Assembly: GCA_015056305.1 (NCBI GenBank)
Contig: SVGO01000018.1
Span: 1 to 32,287, forward strand
Direction of reading: 5' to 3'
Origin: Clostridiales bacterium
GTDB lineage: Bacteria; Bacillota; Clostridia; Christensenellales; Aristaeellaceae
DNA: 32,287 bases
Shown: piece after piece, positions 23,085 through 31,878 of the stretch
Position numbering within the stretch: position 1 is the first letter of the stretch
Layout: every line of letters begins with the position of its first letter
Position numbers and translations under genes: made by a program
Notes under the pieces: model-generated
The model's database searches: none
Seen by the model: the letters and a program-made list of their open reading frames with translations, nothing else
Told to the model about the DNA's origin: nothing

Positions 23085-24776
23085 TTAGTCGAGCTTGAAG
23101 CTGTCCTTGAGCGTCACGACGCGGTTGAAGACTTCGAGCTCGTCGGTGGAATCCTTGTCCTTGCTGAAGTAGGCGGTGCGCATGAACTGGAAGTTCTCGC
23201 CGACCTTAGCCTCCTTGAGCCACGGCTCGGCATAGCCGCGCACAACCGTAAGGGATTCCGGATTGAGCTTCTGGCCACCAAAGGCAGCGTTCTCGGCCTC
23301 GTCCTCGGTCTCCTCGGCTTCGTCGGCGGTGTCCTCGTCCAGGAAGAGCACATCATACAGGCGCGCCTCGAAGGGCATATTCTCCTTCGCGCTGACCCAG
23401 TGGATCGTGCCCTTGACCTTGCGGTCCGCGCCCGGCATGCCGGACTTGGTGTCAAAGTCGACGGTGCAGTAGACGCAGGTGACGTTGCCGCTTTCGTCCA
23501 CGTCCCAGGAATCGCACTTGACGATGTAAGCGCCCTTGAGGCGAACCTCGCCGTCCGGCTTGAGGCGGAAGTACTTCTTCGGCGCGTCGACCATGAAGTC
23601 CTCGCGCTCGATGTAGAGCTCACGGGTGAAGGGAACGTCGTGCGTGCCCACCTCCGGCTTCTTCGGATGGTTCTCGATGGTGCAGATCTCGGTTTTGTCC
23701 TCCGGATAGTTGGTCAGCACGACCTTGATCGGATCGAGCACGGCCATCGCGCGCGGGGCGACCTCGTTCAGGTCATTGCGCACGCAGAACTCGAGCATGC
23801 GGTGATCGACGATGGAGTCGGTCTTCGCCACGCCGACGCGATCGATGAAATCGCGCACAGCGGCGGAGGTATAGCCGCGGCGGCGCATGCCGGCGAGCGT
23901 GGGCATGCGAGGATCGTCCCAGCCGGCAACGATGTTGTTCTCCACCAGATAGCGCAGCTTGCGCTTGCTCATGACGGTGTTGGTCAGGTTCAGACGGGCG
24001 AACTCGATCTGGCGCGGCTTCTGCTCAAAGCCGCAGACCTCGACCACCCAGTCATACAGCGGGCGATGGATCTCGTACTCCAGGGAGCACAGGGAATGGG
24101 TCACGCCTTCGAGCGCGTCGCCGATCGGATGGGCAAAGTCGTACATCGGATAGATGCACCACTTGTCGCCGGTGCGGTGATGCGTGGCATACTTGATGCG
24201 GTAGATCGCCGGGTCGCGCAGGTTGATGTTCGGGGAGGCCATGTCGATCTTTGCGCGCAGGGTACGGCTGCCCTCCGGGAACTCGCCGTTTTTCATGCGC
24301 AGGAACAGATCCATGTTCTCTTCCGGCGTGCGGTCGCGGTAGGGGCTGTTCTTGCCCGGCTCCTTGAGCGTGCCGCGATACTCGCGCATCTCTTCCTTGG
24401 TCAGGTCGTCGACATAAGCCAGGCCGCGGCGGATCAGATCGCAGGCATACTCAAAGATCTGGTCGTACTGCTCGCTGGCGTAGTACACGCCGCCGTATTC
24501 AAAGCCCAGCCAGTGGATGTCGTCCTTGATGGCTTCGACAAATTCTTCCTTTTCCTTGGTGGGGTTGGTATCGTCAAAGCGCAGGTTGCAGACGCCGTTA
24601 AACTTTTCGGCGGTGGCGAAGTCCACCGTCAGCGCCTTCACATGGCCGATATGCAGATAGCCGTTGGGCTCGGGCGGGAAACGGGTCTGGACGCGGCCGT
24701 CGTTCTTGCCTTCGGCCAGGTCAGCCTTGATCGCTTCCCAGATAAAATTGCTTCTCTCTTTGATTTCTTCCGCCAT
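23085..24776 (-). CDS. glnS: Glutaminyl-tRNA synthetase
   Basis: 563 residues from the ATG at 24776, with GAGGAGGG 7 bases upstream. Signatures: [17 protein letters not shown] with HIGH at 42-45, [19 protein letters not shown], the GlnRS KMSKS variant VMSKRKL near residue 270, and the two C-terminal anticodon-binding beta-barrels. An acidic linker ([17 protein letters not shown]) lies near residue 485 within the C-terminal part. It charges tRNA-Gln directly. Its presence means this organism need not rely on the GatCAB route for glutamine. The stop lies 17 bases from repeat copy D. Confidence 0.95.
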   Translation of the reverse strand: MAEEIKERSNFIWEAIKADLAEGKNDGRVQTRFPPEPNGYLHIGHVKALTVDFATAEKFNGVCNLRFDDTNPTKEKEEFVEAIKDDIHWLGFEYGGVYYASEQYDQIFEYACDLIRRGLAYVDDLTKEEMREYRGTLKEPGKNSPYRDRTPEENMDLFLRMKNGEFPEGSRTLRAKIDMASPNINLRDPAIYRIKYATHHRTGDKWCIYPMYDFAHPIGDALEGVTHSLCSLEYEIHRPLYDWVVEVCGFEQKPRQIEFARLNLTNTVMSKRKLRYLVENNIVAGWDDPRMPTLAGMRRRGYTSAAVRDFIDRVGVAKTDSIVDHRMLEFCVRNDLNEVAPRAMAVLDPIKVVLTNYPEDKTEICTIENHPKKPEVGTHDVPFTRELYIEREDFMVDAPKKYFRLKPDGEVRLKGAYIVKCDSWDVDESGNVTCVYCTVDFDTKSGMPGADRKVKGTIHWVSAKENMPFEARLYDVLFLDEDTADEAEETEDEAENAAFGGQKLNPESLTVVRGYAEPWLKEAKVGENFQFMRTAYFSKDKDSTDELEVFNRVVTLKDSFKLD

Positions 24777-24835
24777 GGGAATCCCTCCTCGGTATACAGG
24801 GTGGGTATGATTTGCCCTAGTATCCATAATAAAGC

Positions 24836-24864
24836 AGTATACTATACTTGCGCTTTTTTTTCAA
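24836..24864 (-). promoter_or_regulatory. glnS promoter
   Basis: On the minus strand, TTGAAA (24859-24864), 17-base spacer and TATACT (24836-24841). The -35 box overlaps the last bases of the upstream hydrolase gene. No T-box or other leader fold was recognised in the roughly 55-base leader. Confidence 0.7.
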
Positions 24865-25667
24865 TCGTTGATTGACAATTTCGCGCTTTGCCCCGCATTA
24901 TTTGGGGCACAGAGAAAATCCGTGCTGATTCTGAAAAACTCGTCCTGATTGGTTATCATAGCGGGATGACCGCCCGAATCAAACAGATGGATTCTTCCGT
25001 GACCGATCCAGCGGAGCATATCTCTATAGGTGTTTTCCAGATAGTGTTCAGATACGGCAGACATAAACTCATCTTTTTTGCTGCCGGTCAGTAATATATC
25101 GGCTTTCAGAGCATGCAGGGGTTTATGATAAAAACACCCTATTTCTTTTTCATGCCGGATGATTGCAGATGTATCATGATCGACAATCTCTTCCCAATCC
25201 GGACCATGCATATATACATAAAATGCTCTTGCGTTTTGATCGGATTTGGCGCGCGCTCTATCAACGAGAAGATTCTCAGTAAAGGCTTTATGCGGCGTTT
25301 CTCCCTCGAAGCTGTCGGCGATGACTCTGCCAACAAGCTCCGGTGCTTCCAGGGCGACGTTGATGGCAACCAGTGCGCCGCCGCTGCTTCCGATTATGCT
25401 TACATCGGTATATTGCTTTCCCTTCAAAAAAGCGATTACTTGCTGTGCTTCATAAAACCATAAATCGACAGGGAATTCATGGAGCCTGTCTGATTTTCCG
25501 TGCCCAAGAAAATCGATGAGTATAACACGATGGCCTTCCTTGTATTTTTCTGCAATCTGTGCATACATGTTGGATGAAGCCGTATTTCCGTGAAGGAACA
25601 GCAGCGGCTTTCCTGTACCGGATTCATGATAATACATGCGTTTATGGTCAAAAACAAAATAACTCAT
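24861..25667 (-). CDS. Alpha/beta hydrolase of unknown substrate
   Basis: 268 residues from the ATG at 25667, with AGGAGGG 6-7 bases upstream. The fold is clear: KPLLFLHGNTASS (oxyanion HGN), VILIDFLGHGKSDR, the nucleophile elbow IIGSSGGALVAIN with the catalytic Ser, and the C-terminal histidine region LFDSGGHPAMI. No signal peptide. The substrate is unknown; many such proteins are esterases or lactonases. G+C is markedly lower (about 40-43% in sampled lines) than in glnS and copA, which suggests recent acquisition. Its promoter is tangled with the copA terminator. Confidence 0.87.
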   Translation of the reverse strand: MSYFVFDHKRMYYHESGTGKPLLFLHGNTASSNMYAQIAEKYKEGHRVILIDFLGHGKSDRLHEFPVDLWFYEAQQVIAFLKGKQYTDVSIIGSSGGALVAINVALEAPELVGRVIADSFEGETPHKAFTENLLVDRARAKSDQNARAFYVYMHGPDWEEIVDHDTSAIIRHEKEIGCFYHKPLHALKADILLTGSKKDEFMSAVSEHYLENTYRDMLRWIGHGRIHLFDSGGHPAMITNQDEFFRISTDFLCAPNNAGQSAKLSIND

Positions 25668-25700
25668 TTTAAGCCCTCCTGGAATCTGTTGCATTCGTGA

Positions 25701-25719
25701 GCAGGGCTTTTTGCCCTGC
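25701..25719 (-). other. Leader hairpin of the alpha/beta hydrolase mRNA
   Basis: A perfect 7-bp stem, GCAGGGC with its complement, around a 5-base AAAAA loop (minus strand), about 35 bases before the hydrolase start. There is no T run, so it is not a terminator; it might stabilise the leader. Confidence 0.45.
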
Positions 25720-25774
25720 AGTTAAATCATCCTCATTTCTATCGGCCGCCCTTCAAATACAGATTATCACATTC

Positions 25775-25803
25775 ATAGTATCACAGCCATATAAAAACAG
25801 CAA
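25775..25803 (-). promoter_or_regulatory. Promoter of the alpha/beta hydrolase gene
   Basis: On the minus strand, TTGCTG (25798-25803), 17-base spacer and TACTAT (25775-25780). The -35 box is part of the downstream arm of the copA terminator hairpin. Confidence 0.55.
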
Positions 25804-25828
25804 GCCACGCTGCTTGCATGGCTTGCTG
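25793..25828 (-). terminator. Terminator of the csoR-copA operon
   Basis: A 10-bp stem (CAGCAAGCCA with its complement) around an 11-base loop, followed on the minus strand by five Ts, 18 bases past the copA stop. Confidence 0.8.
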
Positions 25829-25845
25829 CTAAATAGCTTGTACCG

Positions 25846-28362
25846 TTACTCGATGCCCAGCACCGGGTAATCCTGCGCCTCAATGGCCTGGCGCAGCACG
25901 TCGTCCGCGACCGGCTTGTCCATCGTCACGATGGCGGTGCCCGCCTCGTGGCTCACTTCAGCCTCGATCACGCCGTCGATGGCCTCCAGCGTCTTCTTCA
26001 CGCGGGCTTCGCAGTGCCTGCACATCATGCCTTCGATCTTCATCGTCTTGGTCATGGGTTTTACCTCCTTGTGTTTTCTCTTGATTTTCTTATCTTTTGC
26101 CGCGTCGTGCAGCTTAAAAAGATTCAGTCTCAGCGCATTGGTCACCACGCAGAAGCTCGACAGGCTCATCGCCGCCGCGCCGAACATCGGGCTGAGCTTC
26201 AGCCCGAAGAGCGGATACCACACGCCTGCCGCCAGCGGAATGCCGATGACGTTGTAGAAGAACGCCCAGAAGAGATTCTCATGGATGTTTTTCAGCGTCG
26301 CGCGGCTCATGCGGATGGCCGCAGGCACGTCGGAAAGACGGCTGTGCATGAGCACCACATCCGCCGCATCGATGGCGATGTCCGTGCCCGCGCCGATAGC
26401 GATGCCGATGTCTGCGCGGGTGAGGGCGGGCGCGTCGTTGATGCCGTCGCCGACCATGGCGACCTTGCCCTGGAGCTTGAGCTTGCGGATCACCTGCTCC
26501 TTGCCGCTGGGGAGCACGCCTGCGATGACCTCGTCCACGCCAGCCTGCGCGCCGACGGCGCGGGCCGTGCGCTCGTTGTCGCCGGTGAGCATGACCACGC
26601 GGATGCCCATGTTTTGAAGCGCTTTGATCGCTGCCGGGCTGTCTTCCTTGATCACGTCCGCCACGGCGATTACGCCCAGCAGCTGCTTGTCTTTGGCAAA
26701 GAGCAGCGGCGTCTTGCCCTGAGAGGCAAGAACTTCGCAAAGCGCAAGCGTCTTTTCAGAGATGTCCGCCACGGTCTGCATGTATTTCATGCTGCCGCCG
26801 CTGAGCAGATCGCCGCCAAGCTTTGCGCGCAGGCCGTTGCCCGGCAGCGCGCGGAAATCGCTGATTTCCTGCGCGGGGATGGCTTCTTCCTCGGCGCGCT
26901 TCATGATCGCGCGGGCGAGGGGATGCTCGCTGCGGCTTTCCAGCGCGCAGGCGAGAGAGAGAAGCTCAGCCTCGGTGATTCCGTCTGCCGGCAGGATGTC
27001 GGTAACCTTCGGCTCGCCTTTGGTGATCGTGCCGGTCTTGTCTAGGGCAACGATCTCGGTCTTGCCGGTCTCCTCCAGCGAGACAGCGGTTTTGAAGAGA
27101 ATGCCGTTCTTTGCGCCCATGCCGTTGCCGACCATGATCGCCACCGGCGTCGCCAGACCCAGCGCGCACGGACAACTGATCACCAGCACGGAGATGCCGC
27201 GGGCGAGGGCGAAGCCCAGCGTCTGCCCGGCCAGAAGCCATGCAGCCGTGGTGATCACGGCGATGGAGATGACCGCAGGCACGAACACGCCGGAGACCCT
27301 GTCGGCGACCTTGGCGATGGGCGCCTTGGTCGCGGCTGCGTCGGAGACCATCTTGACGATCTGGGAAAGCGTTGTATCCTCGCCCACGCGCGTGGCCTCG
27401 CAGCGGATGAAGCCGGACTGATTGACCGTCGCAGCGGAAACCATGTCACCCGGCGCCTTGTCCACGGGGATGCTCTCGCCGGTGAGCGCGCTCTCGTTTA
27501 CAGCACTCTCGCCTTCGAGCACCACGCCGTCCACCGGGATGTTTTCGCCCGGACGCACGACAAACACGTCGCCCTTGCGCACCTGATCAATGGGCACGGT
27601 CACTTCCTGCCCGTCGCGCAGGAGCACGGCGGTCTTGGGCGCGAGCTTCATCAGGCTCCTGAGCGCATCGGTGGTCTTGCCCTTGGATCGGGCCTCGAGC
27701 ATCTTGCCCACGGTGATCAGCGCGAGGATCATCGCCGCGGATTCAAAGTAGAATTCGTGCATGTAGCCCATCACGGCCTCGTGATCGCCCAGCATCTGTG
27801 CCTGTGTCATCGCGAAGAGGGCATAGGTGCTGTAGACAAACGATGCGCCGGAGCCGAGGGCGACCAGTGTGTCCATGTTCGGTGCGCGGTGGATGAGCCC
27901 CTTGAAGCCGCTGATGAAGAATTTCTGATTGATGATCATCACGATGGCGGCGAGCAGCAGCTGCAGCAGGCCCATCGCGATGTGATTGCCTTTAAGGAAA
28001 GCCGGCTCCGGCCATCCCCACATCATCGCGCCCATCGAGAAATACATGAGCACGATGACGAAGCCCAGCGAGGCGATCAGGCGGCGCCTGAGCATGGGCG
28101 TTTCGTGATCGGCGAGCGCGTCTTCGTCCATCGCCGCAGCGTGGTTTGCTGTGCTGTTGGCTTCGCCCTTGAGGCTCGCGCCGTATCCGGCGTCCTGCAC
28201 AGCGTTGATGACGGCTTCGGCGCTGGCCGTGCCCTCCACGCCCATGGAGTTGGTGAGCAGGCTCACCGAACAGCCCGTCACGCCCGGAACGGCGCTTACA
28301 GCTTTTTCTACGCGCGCGCTGCATGCGGCGCAGCTCATGCCTGTTACGTTGTATTGCTCCAT
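25846..28362 (-). CDS. copA: Copper-translocating P1B-type ATPase with C-terminal CopZ-like domain
   Basis: 838 residues; AAAGGAGG lies 7 bases before the ATG at 28362. Order: an N-terminal heavy-metal domain with CAAC at 11-14, membrane helices from about 95, the actuator loop TGES at 294-297, the metal site CPC at 397-399, the phosphorylation motif DKTGT at 441-445, the SEHPLA motif, GDGINDAPA, and the Cu(I) signatures [13 protein letters not shown] and AAAMSLSS in the last helices. These identify a Cu(I) exporter. Unusually, the usual end is followed by a basic linker and a second heavy-metal domain (770-838, CRHC at 781-784) resembling the free chaperone CopZ. It lies 24 bases after csoR and should be induced by copper through CsoR. 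Confidence 0.94.
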   Translation of the reverse strand: MEQYNVTGMSCAACSARVEKAVSAVPGVTGCSVSLLTNSMGVEGTASAEAVINAVQDAGYGASLKGEANSTANHAAAMDEDALADHETPMLRRRLIASLGFVIVLMYFSMGAMMWGWPEPAFLKGNHIAMGLLQLLLAAIVMIINQKFFISGFKGLIHRAPNMDTLVALGSGASFVYSTYALFAMTQAQMLGDHEAVMGYMHEFYFESAAMILALITVGKMLEARSKGKTTDALRSLMKLAPKTAVLLRDGQEVTVPIDQVRKGDVFVVRPGENIPVDGVVLEGESAVNESALTGESIPVDKAPGDMVSAATVNQSGFIRCEATRVGEDTTLSQIVKMVSDAAATKAPIAKVADRVSGVFVPAVISIAVITTAAWLLAGQTLGFALARGISVLVISCPCALGLATPVAIMVGNGMGAKNGILFKTAVSLEETGKTEIVALDKTGTITKGEPKVTDILPADGITEAELLSLACALESRSEHPLARAIMKRAEEEAIPAQEISDFRALPGNGLRAKLGGDLLSGGSMKYMQTVADISEKTLALCEVLASQGKTPLLFAKDKQLLGVIAVADVIKEDSPAAIKALQNMGIRVVMLTGDNERTARAVGAQAGVDEVIAGVLPSGKEQVIRKLKLQGKVAMVGDGINDAPALTRADIGIAIGAGTDIAIDAADVVLMHSRLSDVPAAIRMSRATLKNIHENLFWAFFYNVIGIPLAAGVWYPLFGLKLSPMFGAAAMSLSSFCVVTNALRLNLFKLHDAAKDKKIKRKHKEVKPMTKTMKIEGMMCRHCEARVKKTLEAIDGVIEAEVSHEAGTAIVTMDKPVADDVLRQAIEAQDYPVLGIE
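26053..26070 (-). promoter_or_regulatory. Internal ribosome-binding site for a CopZ-like product inside copA
   Basis: On the minus strand, a perfect AAGGAGG (26064-26070) lies 8 bases before an in-frame ATG (26053-26055) at the linker between the ATPase and its C-terminal heavy-metal domain. Initiation here would give a free 69-residue CopZ-like protein (CRHC at its residues 12-15) ending at 25846. The site encodes KEV of the linker and looks like a relic or working start of an originally separate copZ gene. Confidence 0.55.
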
Positions 28363-28386
28363 ACGATTCCTCCTTTGGAATGCCGG

Positions 28387-28689
28387 TTATTTCATCAGTT
28401 TTTGAAGGGTAGAAACGAGTTCGTCGATGGTTTCATCTTTGCCGTCCCGGATGTCCTGCGCGACGCAGGTCTTGATGTGATTGGCAAGCAGCACTTTGGT
28501 GAAGCTGTTCAGTGCGGAGCTTGCGGCAGATATCTGCGTGAGGATATCCGTACAGTAGGCATCACGCTCGATCATGCCGCGAATGCCGCGGATCTGGCCT
28601 TCGATGCGGTTGAGCCGCGTGATCAGGTCTTTGACTTCTTTTTCTGTGCGTTCCTTGGTCTTGTGGCAGCAGCAGGCTGTTTCGCTCAT
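28387..28689 (-). CDS. csoR: CsoR-type copper-sensing repressor
   Basis: 100 residues; AAAGGAG lies 8 bases before the ATG. The all-helical CsoR/RcnR fold is evident: LITRLNRIEGQIRGIRGMIERDAYCTDILTQISAASSAL, then LLANHIKTCV. The Cu(I) ligand set Cys-His-Cys is present (YCTDIL, NHIKTC), which separates CsoR from nickel- or formaldehyde-sensing relatives. The N-terminus adds a cysteine cluster, ACCCHK, which may bind metal as well. As first gene of csoR-copA, with a matching operator in its promoter, it should repress the operon until Cu(I) binds. Confidence 0.93.
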   Translation of the reverse strand: MSETACCCHKTKERTEKEVKDLITRLNRIEGQIRGIRGMIERDAYCTDILTQISAASSALNSFTKVLLANHIKTCVAQDIRDGKDETIDELVSTLQKLMK

Positions 28690-28716
28690 GATCTCACTCC
28701 TTTGCTATGTATCCTG

Positions 28717-28745
28717 ATTATATACCCTATGGGGGTATATTGCAA
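28717..28745 (-). promoter_or_regulatory. csoR-copA promoter with CsoR operator in the spacer
   Basis: On the minus strand, TTGCAA (28740-28745), 17-base spacer and a perfect TATAAT (28717-28722). The spacer and -10 overlap carry a G-tract inverted repeat, TATACCCTATGGGGGTATA on the plus strand (28721-28739), with 7 of 9 pairs matching, of the type CsoR proteins bind. Binding there would block polymerase directly. Confidence 0.8.
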
Positions 28746-28756
28746 GAGCATAAACG

Positions 28757-28785
28757 AAAAAAGGACCGCCTCTTTTGGCGATCCT
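28757..28785 (-). terminator. Terminator downstream of mnmG
   Basis: On the minus strand, AGGATCGCC, a 6-base loop and GGCGGTCCT with one G-U, followed by five Ts. It lies about 105 bases past the mnmG stop, beyond repeat copy E. Confidence 0.8.
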
Positions 28786-28811
28786 GTGATGCTTGCAAAA
28801 TAGATTAAACC

Positions 28812-28877
28812 TGCGCGAAGCGAAGAAGGGGTTTGGGGACAACGTCCCCAAGCGGGCTTGGGCGGCAGCCCAACGTT
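28812..28877 (+). repeat. Double-hairpin intergenic repeat, copy E (single)
   Basis: It runs TGCGCGAAGCGAAGAAGGGG, then hairpin 1 (28833-28851, TTGGGGAC/GTCCCCAA), AGCGGG, then hairpin 2 (28858-28873, TTGGGC/GCCCAA), then AACGTT. It sits 13 bases past the mnmG stop codon, between the gene and its terminator. No inverted partner is present nearby, unlike the A/B and C/D pairs. Confidence 0.75.
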
Positions 28878-28889
28878 TCCCTGTGCAAA

Positions 28890-30764
28890 TCAGGCAAGGC
28901 GCTGTTCGCGATTTCTCTTTTCCAGCCAGACCATGAGCACCGTGATGTCTCCGGGGGATACGCCGGAGATGCGGCTGGCTTCGCCAAGGGAGCGCGGCTG
29001 CTGGGCGGTCAGCTTCTGGCGCGCCTCGATGCGCAGCGTGTCCAGCGTCATATAGTCAAAATCCTGCGGCAGGAGCATATTTTCGCTCCTTCGGAAATTC
29101 TCGACCTGCTTGCGCTCCTTGTCCAGATAGCCTTCGTAGCGCAGGAAGATATTGACCTGCTCCTCGACGGCGCGGGGAAGGGGCAGCCAGGCGGGATCGA
29201 CGTCCTTCAGATCGGCGTATACAATGCCCGGCCTGCGCAGCAGATCTGCCGCGCATACGCTGCCGCTCGCTTCGCCCTGTCCGTGCTGGGCGAGCCAGCT
29301 GTCCAACGTTTCGCTCTTGGAGATCCAGGTCTTTTTGAGCCTTGCGATGGCTTCGTCGGTCTGATCGCGCTTTGCCTGCATGCGCGCAAGGCGTTCGTCC
29401 GATGCGAGGCCCACGCGATGGCCGATTTCCGTCAGGCGAAGGTCAGCGTTGTCCTGGCGCAGCAGCAGGCGGTATTCGCATCGGCTGGTCATCATCCGAT
29501 AGGGCTCGTTCGTGCCCTTGGTCGTCAGATCGTCCACCAGCACGCCGGTGTAGCCCTGATCGCGGCCGAGGATGACGCTCTCTTTTCCGTTTATATACAG
29601 AGCTGCGTTGATGCCGGCAAGGATGCCCTGTGCGCCGGCCTCCTCATAGCCGCTGGTGCCGTTGATCTGTCCGGCAAAGAAGAGTCCTTTGTGACTGCGC
29701 AGCGACAGATCCGCGCGCAGCTGCAGCGGATCGATGCACTCGTACTCGATCGCATAGGCAAGCCGCAGCACGCGCGCGCGCCGCAGGCCCGGGATGGTGT
29801 GCAGCATCGCCATCTGCACGTCCTCCGGCAGCGAGGTAGAAAGCCCCTGCACATACCATTCGTTGGTCGACAGGCCTTCCGGCTCCAGGAACAGCTGATG
29901 ACGGTCCTTGTCGGCAAAACGCATGATCTTGTCCTCGATGGAAGGGCAGTAGCGTGCGCCGGTGCCCTTGATCGCGCCCTGATACATGGGCGCGCGATGG
30001 ATATTCTCGCGGATGATGCGGTGGGTTTCCTCGTTCGTGTAGGTCAGGTAGCATTGCGCGCGGTTTTCCATCGTGCCATCCGTCATGAACGAGAACGGCG
30101 TGATTTCTTCGTCGCTGGGCTGGGGTTCCATCTCGTCAAAGTCGATGGAAGCTTCGTCGATGCGCGGCGGCGTGCCGGTCTTGAATCTGCGCAGGGAGAT
30201 GCCGAGCTTGCGCAGCGCGCCCGAGAGATGGCAGGAGGAAAGCAGGCCCTGCGGGCCGCCCTGCCAGCTACATTCGCCGATGATGATCCGGCTGTCCATA
30301 TATACGCCCGAGCAGATGACCAGCGCAAGGCAGGCGATTACCGCGCCCGTGGTTGTCTTTACGCCGGTGATCACGTTTCCGTCTGTGAGGATCTCGCCGC
30401 ATTCTCCCTGACGAACCTCGAGGTTTTTCTCGGCAAAGAGCGCGCGCTTCATTCTGTCCTGATAGGCGCGCTTGTCCGCCTGCGCGCGCAGCGAATGCAC
30501 GGCAGGGCCCTTGCCCGTGTTGAGCATGCGGGACTGGATAAACGTGTCGTCGATCGCCCGGCCCATCTCGCCGCCCAGCGCGTCGATCTCACGCACGAGA
30601 TGACCCTTGCCCGTGCCGCCGATGGCCGGATTGCAGGGCATGAGCGCGATGGCGTCCAGGTTCAGCGTCAGCAGCAGGGTTTTTGCGCCCATGCGCGCGC
30701 AGGCAAGCGCTGCCTCGCAGCCTGCGTGGCCTGCGCCGACGATCACGATATCAAAACGATCCAT
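28890..30764 (-). CDS. mnmG: tRNA uridine-5-carboxymethylaminomethyl modification enzyme MnmG (GidA)
   Basis: 624 residues from the ATG at 30764, with GGAGG 7 bases upstream; longer in-frame extensions cross the promoter. The N-terminal FAD motif is FDIVIVGAGHAGCEAA, followed by the family signature NPAIGGTGKGHLVREIDALGGEMG. Later motifs include GPAVHSLRAQADK, RFKTGTPPRID, the QLFLEPEG region, and the C-terminal helical domain with YEGYLDKERKQVENF, which contacts MnmE. With MnmE it modifies U34 of several tRNAs. In many Firmicutes it lies next to mnmE and rsmG; here neither is adjacent. Confidence 0.96.
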   Translation of the reverse strand: MDRFDIVIVGAGHAGCEAALACARMGAKTLLLTLNLDAIALMPCNPAIGGTGKGHLVREIDALGGEMGRAIDDTFIQSRMLNTGKGPAVHSLRAQADKRAYQDRMKRALFAEKNLEVRQGECGEILTDGNVITGVKTTTGAVIACLALVICSGVYMDSRIIIGECSWQGGPQGLLSSCHLSGALRKLGISLRRFKTGTPPRIDEASIDFDEMEPQPSDEEITPFSFMTDGTMENRAQCYLTYTNEETHRIIRENIHRAPMYQGAIKGTGARYCPSIEDKIMRFADKDRHQLFLEPEGLSTNEWYVQGLSTSLPEDVQMAMLHTIPGLRRARVLRLAYAIEYECIDPLQLRADLSLRSHKGLFFAGQINGTSGYEEAGAQGILAGINAALYINGKESVILGRDQGYTGVLVDDLTTKGTNEPYRMMTSRCEYRLLLRQDNADLRLTEIGHRVGLASDERLARMQAKRDQTDEAIARLKKTWISKSETLDSWLAQHGQGEASGSVCAADLLRRPGIVYADLKDVDPAWLPLPRAVEEQVNIFLRYEGYLDKERKQVENFRRSENMLLPQDFDYMTLDTLRIEARQKLTAQQPRSLGEASRISGVSPGDITVLMVWLEKRNREQRLA

Positions 30765-30801
30765 ACGATCCTCCGAAACGATAGGGAAATAAGCAGACGA
30801 T

Positions 30802-30830
30802 ATTATAGCACAACAATCGGAATTTGTCTG
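30802..30830 (-). promoter_or_regulatory. mnmG promoter
   Basis: On the minus strand, CAGACA (30825-30830), 17-base spacer and a perfect TATAAT (30802-30807) with an extended TGC just before it. The -35 box is 7 bases from that of the divergent merR promoter. Confidence 0.65.
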
Positions 30831-30837
30831 CAAATCA

Positions 30838-30866
30838 TTGATCTTTTCATATTTTCTGTGTACAAT
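30838..30866 (+). promoter_or_regulatory. merR gene promoter
   Basis: TTGATC (30838-30843), 17-base spacer and TACAAT (30861-30866). The leader is about 110 bases. The spacing is normal rather than the stretched 19-20 bases of MerR-activated promoters. Confidence 0.55.
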
Positions 30867-30983
30867 TGAATCGTGGCGAAAATATGTCAATGAGAAATTT
30901 GTAACGAGCGTGAAGGAATTGTTAAGCGCGGATGCAAATTATGGAAGAAATCGAAAGTGGCTTTTGATTTGGAGGTGTCTCCT

Positions 30984-31784
30984 ATGCGCTATTCGATCGG
31001 CGATGTATCCCGCATGCTGGGCATCACAACCAGCGCGCTGCATTTTTACGAGAAGGAAGGCATTATCGACACGCCGAAGGTGGAGTCCGGCAGACGCTAT
31101 TATCAGGAGGCGGATATCACCCGCCTCATCAGCGCCAAAAAATACCGTGCAATGGGCGTATCCGTGCGCGATATTGCGCAGCAGTTCTCGCATGACGGCA
31201 TGACCGGTGGGCAGGTGCTTGCGCGCATCAGGGAAAAGCGCGATGAAGCGATGCAGAAGATGACGTTTTACAGGGGACTGGTGCAGGACATCGATCAGCT
31301 GATTCAGCTCAGCGAAGAAGGGCTTAAAGCCACTGGAAATGTGGATATCCGGCATACGGAGGATATGCTTTGGCTGTCCGGCAGCGATGGAAACCGGGTT
31401 CCGCTGAATAAGGAAGAACAGGAACTTGTTCGCTGCTGGCTGGACGCCATGCCGGCGGTCAGCGTGAGTATCTGCAGGGAGGCAGAGGCTGACCGTGCGG
31501 TTTCCTCGCTGATCGTTCCTGCTGACCGTGCGGCAGAATTTGGCTTTGAGGCGGACGGCAAAAATGTGCATAGAATTCCCGGAGGGATGGCGCTTCATGC
31601 CATCGTTGTGTGCGGAGAGGAGCAGTACGATGATCCGGGTGTGATTTTCAAACCCGTTCTTGCCTTTGCCAAAGAGCACCGGTTTGTTCAAAAGGAGACA
31701 ATGTGGGGAAGGATGCTCTTTGTCGACTGCTCAAATGGCGTGCGCAGACACTACTATGACACCTATATGGGCTTCGAAGTCTGA
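30984..31784 (+). CDS. MerR family transcriptional regulator with C-terminal effector-binding domain
   Basis: 266 residues from the ATG at 30984, which has GGAGG 8 bases upstream. The MerR DNA-binding domain occupies about 1-75: MRYSIGDVSRMLGITTSALHFYEKEGII, RRYYQEADITRLISAKKYRAMGVSVRDI. A dimerisation helix follows (about 80-115, REKRDEAMQKMTFYRGLVQDIDQL). Residues 120-266 look like an effector domain, possibly GyrI-like, suggesting a small organic ligand. No MerR-type metal cysteines are obvious. The gene directly downstream, an FMN-binding protein with palindromes in its promoter region, is a possible target. Confidence 0.87.
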   Translation: MRYSIGDVSRMLGITTSALHFYEKEGIIDTPKVESGRRYYQEADITRLISAKKYRAMGVSVRDIAQQFSHDGMTGGQVLARIREKRDEAMQKMTFYRGLVQDIDQLIQLSEEGLKATGNVDIRHTEDMLWLSGSDGNRVPLNKEEQELVRCWLDAMPAVSVSICREAEADRAVSSLIVPADRAAEFGFEADGKNVHRIPGGMALHAIVVCGEEQYDDPGVIFKPVLAFAKEHRFVQKETMWGRMLFVDCSNGVRRHYYDTYMGFEV

Positions 31785-31838
31785 GATGCAGCTGCGTTTT
31801 CTGTTGATAAAATGAATGAAAACTTGCAGAAATAAGTC

Positions 31839-31869
31839 TTGCTTCGAAAGTGGCTTTGTGTAGTATACT
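31839..31869 (+). promoter_or_regulatory. Candidate promoter of the FMN-binding protein gene with 12-bp palindrome
   Basis: TTGCTT (31839-31844) with either TAGTAT (31861-31866, 16-base spacer) or TATACT (31864-31869, 19-base spacer). The -10 area is a perfect palindrome, GTAGTATACTAC (31860-31871). A 19-base spacer would be typical of MerR-controlled promoters, but the palindrome overlaps the -10 rather than filling the spacer. Confidence 0.4.
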
Positions 31870-31878
31870 ACGCGCAGA

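Noticed and set aside
24780-24835. T-box riboswitch upstream of glnS
   Set aside because: The leader is only about 55 bases and lacks a T-box motif and terminator.
23013-24875. Long plus-strand open frame opposite glnS
   Set aside because: No domains or ribosome site; the minus-strand glnS explains the coding signal.
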